Origin: Acanthopleura granulata | Lineage: Eukaryota; Mollusca; Polyplacophora; Chitonida; Chitonidae | Assembly: GCA_016165875.1 (NCBI GenBank) | Contig: JABBOT010000009.1 | Span: 17,974,790 to 18,038,789 of the forward strand | Reading direction: 5' to 3' | Length of the DNA stretch: 64,000 nt | Shown here: positions 59,990 to 64,000 of the stretch, piece by piece | Layout of the letters: every line of letters begins with the position of its first letter | How positions within the stretch are numbered: position 1 is the first letter of the stretch | Position numbers and translations under genes: made by a program | The notes under the pieces: model-generated | What the model saw: only the letters and a program-made list of their open reading frames with translations | The model's database searches: none | Told to the model about the DNA's origin: nothing

Positions 59990-60640
59990 CTATAGCGTGT
60001 GGAATAAAACCAGAGCAACGATGACAGTATGATAACTTGCCAAACGTCACAAGTAACCGGTGACATTCGACCTCTTTTTGATTTAACTCGACATACCAAT
60101 GCTTCAATAGTATTGGCCCCCTAGGCGTCCGTGGCTCAATGGGTTAGCGCGATATTGCAGCAAAATGACCCGAAGCCTCCTACCAATGCGGTCGCTGTGA
60201 GTTCAAGTCCAGCTCATGTTGGTTTCCTCTCCAGCCGTGCGTGGGGAGGTCTGCCAGCAACTTGCGGATGGTCGTGGGTTTCTCCCGGGCTCTGCCCGGT
60301 TTCCTCTCACCATGATGCTGGCTGCCGTCGTATAAGTGAAATATTCTTGAGTACGGCGTAAAACACCAATCAAATAAATAAACCAATAAATATTCGTCCC
60401 CTAGCACGCCTGCCTCACATGGAATTATGTATAAATATGCTTTGATACCGATGGAAATTTATCAGCGATTACTTGTCAGGAAACGACAAGTGAATGTGTA
60501 TCATATAAACCTTCTCTAATCATTGCGTTTAACCATGTTCATGTAAGTTTGTCTCAGTTAGGGTTTTTATATTCTGTTTATTTAACTGCCTTAAGGTTTG
60601 CAACTTACTCCCCCCCCCCCCCCGTCCATACGTTCATTCA
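59990..60640 (+). repeat. Family D repeat split by a family A SINE
   Basis: 59990-60124 begins TATAGCGTGTGGAATAAAAC, then CAACGATGACAGTATGATAA, AAGTAACCGGTGACATTCGA and CCCCCTAG. After the SINE, CCCCTAGCACGCCTG restores the D word CCCCTAGCACCATGG. 60525-60635 holds TGTTCATGTAAGTTTGTCTC, TTTTTATATTCTGTTTATTT and a CCCC run, perhaps a second broken D copy. Confidence 0.6.
60125..60397 (+). mobile_element. Family A SINE, full length
   Basis: A near-complete reference copy. A-box GTCCGTGGCTCAATGGGTTA, B-box GCTGTGAGTTCAAGTCCAG, body GGTCTGCCAGCAACTTGCGG and CACCATGATGCTGGCTGCCG, tail TTGAGTACGGCGTAAAACAC plus AAAT repeats. CCCCTAG at 60118-60124 and 60398-60404 is a likely target duplication. 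Confidence 0.96.
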
Positions 60641-62524
60641 TCATAAATATACAATTGAAATGATATATTAGAACAACTATGTCAACAATCAAAGGGGAAA
60701 AAAACAATCCTTAATTCTATATCTAAGCAATGACTTACTTGTCATTAATGAGGGATATTCAGTGTGTCAAGAGTGTCATGTGTGGTGTCCACGGCTTAGT
60801 GATTCAGTGGATTGAAATAACAACAATGGAACAGACTAACTATATGAATCAAATGATCATGAGAGCGACGTTCTGTCTGAAGGTAACAAAATTATCAAGT
60901 CAAGAAAATACAAGAGTTATTGTAATTATAGAATGTTGTTCCATACATCAGCGCCATTGCCGATGAGTTCAATAAGCCCCGAGATCGACCATTGTGTAGC
61001 TAGGCAACGCAATATATATTCGAATACGAAAGGTCAATCATATTAGATAGTCTAGATCAATGAAATCTACCAACACAACGTTCGGCACAAACCACGAAGT
61101 GGATAAGACAGAAATTACAACGTAGTCAAATAAAGAAAAGCGGACAAGAGCTTTCAGTGATGCTGGAAAGAGGCAGTCGGTTAAATTTAATGAGTATCCA
61201 AATACCTATATCCATTGTCGTGAGTGATGGGTGTATATCTCGTTGGCGAAAAGTACGTATCTTACTTGCAACTGTTCATATAATTCACATGGGGAATTTA
61301 TTGAACATTATAATTACCATGCCCATAGCCCCAACAGATCTTGGACACTCCGTAATATTTATTCACAACAGAATTATGTTCATTTTTAAAACTTGAAAAA
61401 CCTACAGTGAAGACGTTTGATGCCTGACACTCAGGTTATGGTAATAACCTGTGCTGTTGACTGAAATCGTCACACAGCGCGCAAGGTCTAACAAATGCTA
61501 CAAAATGAGATACATGTACGTAAACATCGTGCAGATCGTGCATTTCGATGCAATTCAGGAACGTTAAAAATATCAAAATTCAAACTACCCTGCTTGTCGT
61601 AATCACGACCTGAAAAAAAAGGTTTGCCGTCTTCGCATAGACGCTTGAAGTCCAGCGAGATGTACAGTCTGGACAGCTGATGGTTTCCCATGAAGCCCAT
61701 TCAGTTCAGATGAATGTATTTCGGTTACGGCCTTTGTTGTATACGGGCTATTCACAGCCAGTTGATCACGTATATAGCGACTGGGTTAAAAAGGTTATCC
61801 TTCATCAAGACTGGTCTTTAATAACTTCTGTAGTCATACATACATGTAGTCATATTCATGGAAGACACAGATGTGCCAAAAGGTAAGTAAGTGGAGGAGA
61901 GGGGGCAACTTGTAACCAGAATAATCATACATGTACAGTGTTGACGTATAGTTTCCCTGAATATTATATCTATGTATGCATATATGTTACTGCTGAGAAG
62001 TTCAAGTAGCTCAACACCCGAACAACGAGACAACACATGAATGGTAAGCGAAACTGAAGAAGGACTGTAGACCAATTTGAAAATCTGTACCACTGGTCCT
62101 AACGCAGAGGTCAGTTAATTAATAATGGAAAGTGGGTCAATTTAGGGAGATAAAGTTGAGATTTGTTGGCCTTCCCCAGGGTGCAACACTTAGCCGCGGT
62201 CAAATGGATTTGGTGAGACTGCCCGGTCGTTGCTGAGAATGCCTCAAACATATTCACAATGTGGCGTGATGTTACAGGAACGTAGGGACTAGTATTTGGG
62301 TAGGAGACTTAAGCTGTGCTGTTTACACATTCAAACTAAGACATCACATAGTATATGTCCCTGAAGGAGAATCTTCCAATGGAAACCAGAACGTGTGGAG
62401 TAGGTCATGGCCACATGGTTAAGGTAGTTTCTCAGCAATTGATGAGGGACATGCAGTGATTGGTTTAAACCGTTGTATACAGCAGGAAATATTTCAAGTT
62501 CATCCCGCAAGTTTCAAATAATGA
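60641..62524. other. Spacer, nothing firmly recognised
   Basis: A plus frame at 61680-61886 overlaps a donor-like AAAAGGTAAGTAAG near 61879-61892, but shows no domain. No other feature was found. Confidence 0.4.
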
Positions 62525-63170
62525 CTGCCGTATTTTATTAATATAGCTCTACACAACATGACAACAGCTCTGTATAACACATGCCTTTTTACATAACATA
62601 TAACTTTACATAACGTATACCTGTTCACATAATATATAGCTCCAAAACAACATATACCTGCACATAGTATATAACTAAACATGACATATGCCTCTTTACG
62701 TAATCTATAGCTAAACATAAGATATGCCTGTTCACACAGTATAAAACTTCAAGACAACATACGTCTGTTCACATAACGTGTAGCTATAAATAACATATGC
62801 CCGCACATAATATATAGCAGCTAAACATAACATATGCCTGTTCACACAATATATAGCTCCACATAAAATATACCTATTCATGTAATATATAAATCCACAT
62901 AACATATGCCTGTTCACATAATATATAGCTCCATATAACATATGTCTGTTCACATAATAAATAGCTATACATAACATGCCTGCTGGCACAATATATAGCT
63001 CCACATAAAATATAGGTGTTCAAATAATATATAAATCTACATAATATATGCCTGTTCACATAATATATAGCTCCATATAACATATGTTTGTTCACATAAT
63101 ATGTAGCTACACAAAACATGGCTGTTCACGAAGTATACAGCTCCACGTTACATTTGTTCACATAATATCA
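62525..63170 (+). repeat. 36-bp AT-rich minisatellite, about 17 copies
   Basis: TGCCTGTTCACATAATATAT plus AGCTCCATATAACATA repeats with spacing of 34-38 bp (TGTTCACATA at 62911 and 62947). Minus frames across it give false repeats of the type YYVNRHMLYGAI. Confidence 0.9.
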
Positions 63171-63214
63171 TGTGGATGTAAAACACAGATGTTCCGACCA
63201 TTAACATAACATAA

Positions 63215-63480
63215 CAGACCGCCTTGATGGCCTAGAGTGGTTAGACGTAGGGAGGTATATGCCCGAGATCAATCCCACTGACATTTTAGTCTTAGATGGT
63301 GGCTATTCATCAGAAACGCCCATGTTAGCTGGCGACTGGTATAACAATGTCGGTTTCGACGCTTAGGTTTAGCACAACTCCATTGGTTTGATTCAGAATG
63401 TTGTCGTTTTCATATCGTATTAGCCAGTTTCCTGGCCCAAGCCTGTTCTCACCATGTCATGGCTGTAACATTACCGACGT
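63215..63480 (+). mobile_element. tRNA-derived SINE
   Basis: CCTTGATGGCCTAGAGTGGT is the A-box region and GCCCGAGATCAATCCCACTG the B-box. ACCATGTCATGGCTGTAACA and TTACCGACGTCGGCG mark the apparent 3' part. The body differs from families A and B. It ends close to the MITE at 63500. Confidence 0.6.
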
Positions 63481-63499
63481 CGGCGCCGTGTCTTTCCAG

Positions 63500-63623
63500 G
63501 GCCAATTTCATAAAACTTCGCACCAACATATTCCCCCGTATATGATACCACCTTATTGACCTGGAACACTCAAAGTGTATATTTATGAGGGGAAAATCCG
63601 TAAAAAGTTTCATGAAATTGGCC
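63500..63623. mobile_element. Small MITE with terminal inverted repeats
   Basis: GGCCAATTTCATAAAACTT at the left and AAGTTTCATGAAATTGGCC at the right are inverted copies. The similarity continues inward (ATATTCCCCCGTATATGATA against TGTATATTTATGAGGGGAAA), so the arms reach about 45 bp of a 124-bp element. No target duplication was clear. Confidence 0.75.
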
Positions 63624-63674
63624 TCTGATCCTCACAGATGACAGGCTTAATAAGACCACGTTCTCTCTCTCTCT

Positions 63675-63942
63675 GGGGGGCCTCCAATGGCTCAGTCGGT
63701 TAGCGCGCTATCGCAGCACAATGACCGAAGCCTCCCACCAATGCGCTCGCTGTGAACTCAAGACCAGCTCATGCTGGCTTCCTTCTCCGGCCGTACGTGG
63801 GAAGGTCTGCCAGCAACCTGCGGATGGTCGTGAGTTTCCCCCGGACTGTGAACGGTTTCCTCCGACCAAAATGCTGACCGCCGTCGTATAAGTGAAATAT
63901 TCTTGAGTACGGCGTCAAACACCAATCAAATAAATAAATAAA
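63675..63942 (+). mobile_element. Family A SINE, full length
   Basis: A-box TCCAATGGCTCAGTCGGTTA, B-box GCTGTGAACTCAAGACCAGC, body GGTCTGCCAGCAACCTGCGG, tail TTGAGTACGGCGTCAAACAC and AAAT repeats. CTCTCTCT on both sides may be the target duplication, but it is simple sequence. Confidence 0.95.
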
Positions 63943-64000
63943 CTCTCTCTGTGTTTGAGGGGTTGATCATCACAAAAGATTTTTTTACGAGAGTGTGCAT

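Noticed and set aside
61680..61886. Exon before AAAAG|GTAAGTAAG
   Set aside because: The frame ends in the donor region itself, has no family resemblance and no acceptor that stands out.
62500..63119. Repetitive minus-strand protein with YYVNRHMLYGAI units
   Set aside because: These are translations of the 36-bp AT-rich array broken into several frames.

Overview
This is a gene-poor, AT-rich stretch of animal nuclear DNA. The best clue to its source is the main interspersed repeat, called family A here. It has a tRNA-like head, a body of about 260 bp and a tail reading TTGAGTACGGCGTAAAACAC followed by CAATCAAATAAATAAA-type repeats. From memory I associate this tail with SINEs of marine molluscs and other lophotrochozoans, so a mollusc is the likeliest host. 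No ribosomal RNA, functional tRNA, CRISPR array or prokaryotic operon is visible, and long open frames are very rare.

Layout. 0-1.7 kb: decayed 3' end of a non-LTR retrotransposon (RNase H and zinc knuckle) with a 3' region in which one motif recurs four times. 3.1-6.9 kb: two family B SINEs, one family A SINE with a clean 11-bp target-site duplication, and four tandem arrays. 8.6-20.3 kb: many family A fragments, three minisatellites and several other SINEs. 20.7-30.8 kb: a family B SINE, a degenerate array, a palindromic (foldback) element at 29.2-29.7 kb and a 42-bp minisatellite open in several frames. 31-35 kb: nothing recognisable. 35.1-37.9 kb: a dispersed repeat (family C) next to a 2.05-kb element with inverted arms of about 320 bp, which carries an exon-like frame. 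38.8-48.1 kb: more SINEs, a 44-bp array and several copies of an unclassified repeat (family D). 48.47-48.73 kb: the best candidate host-gene exon, a first coding exon with a strong start context and a splice donor. 50-64 kb: family D copies, a 22-bp array, a candidate minus-strand terminal exon at 55.93-56.35 kb, a 36-bp array, a small MITE and two full-length family A SINEs.

I see no set of genes working together. The coding signal is two or three isolated exon-like frames that I cannot assign to a family. The rest looks like intergenic or intronic DNA shaped by SINE insertion, foldback elements and repeated birth of minisatellites. The most unusual item is the foldback element at 35838-37887. 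Both of its arms share an acceptor-preceded open frame, and the right arm runs on into a 123-codon exon-like frame ending at a splice-donor match.
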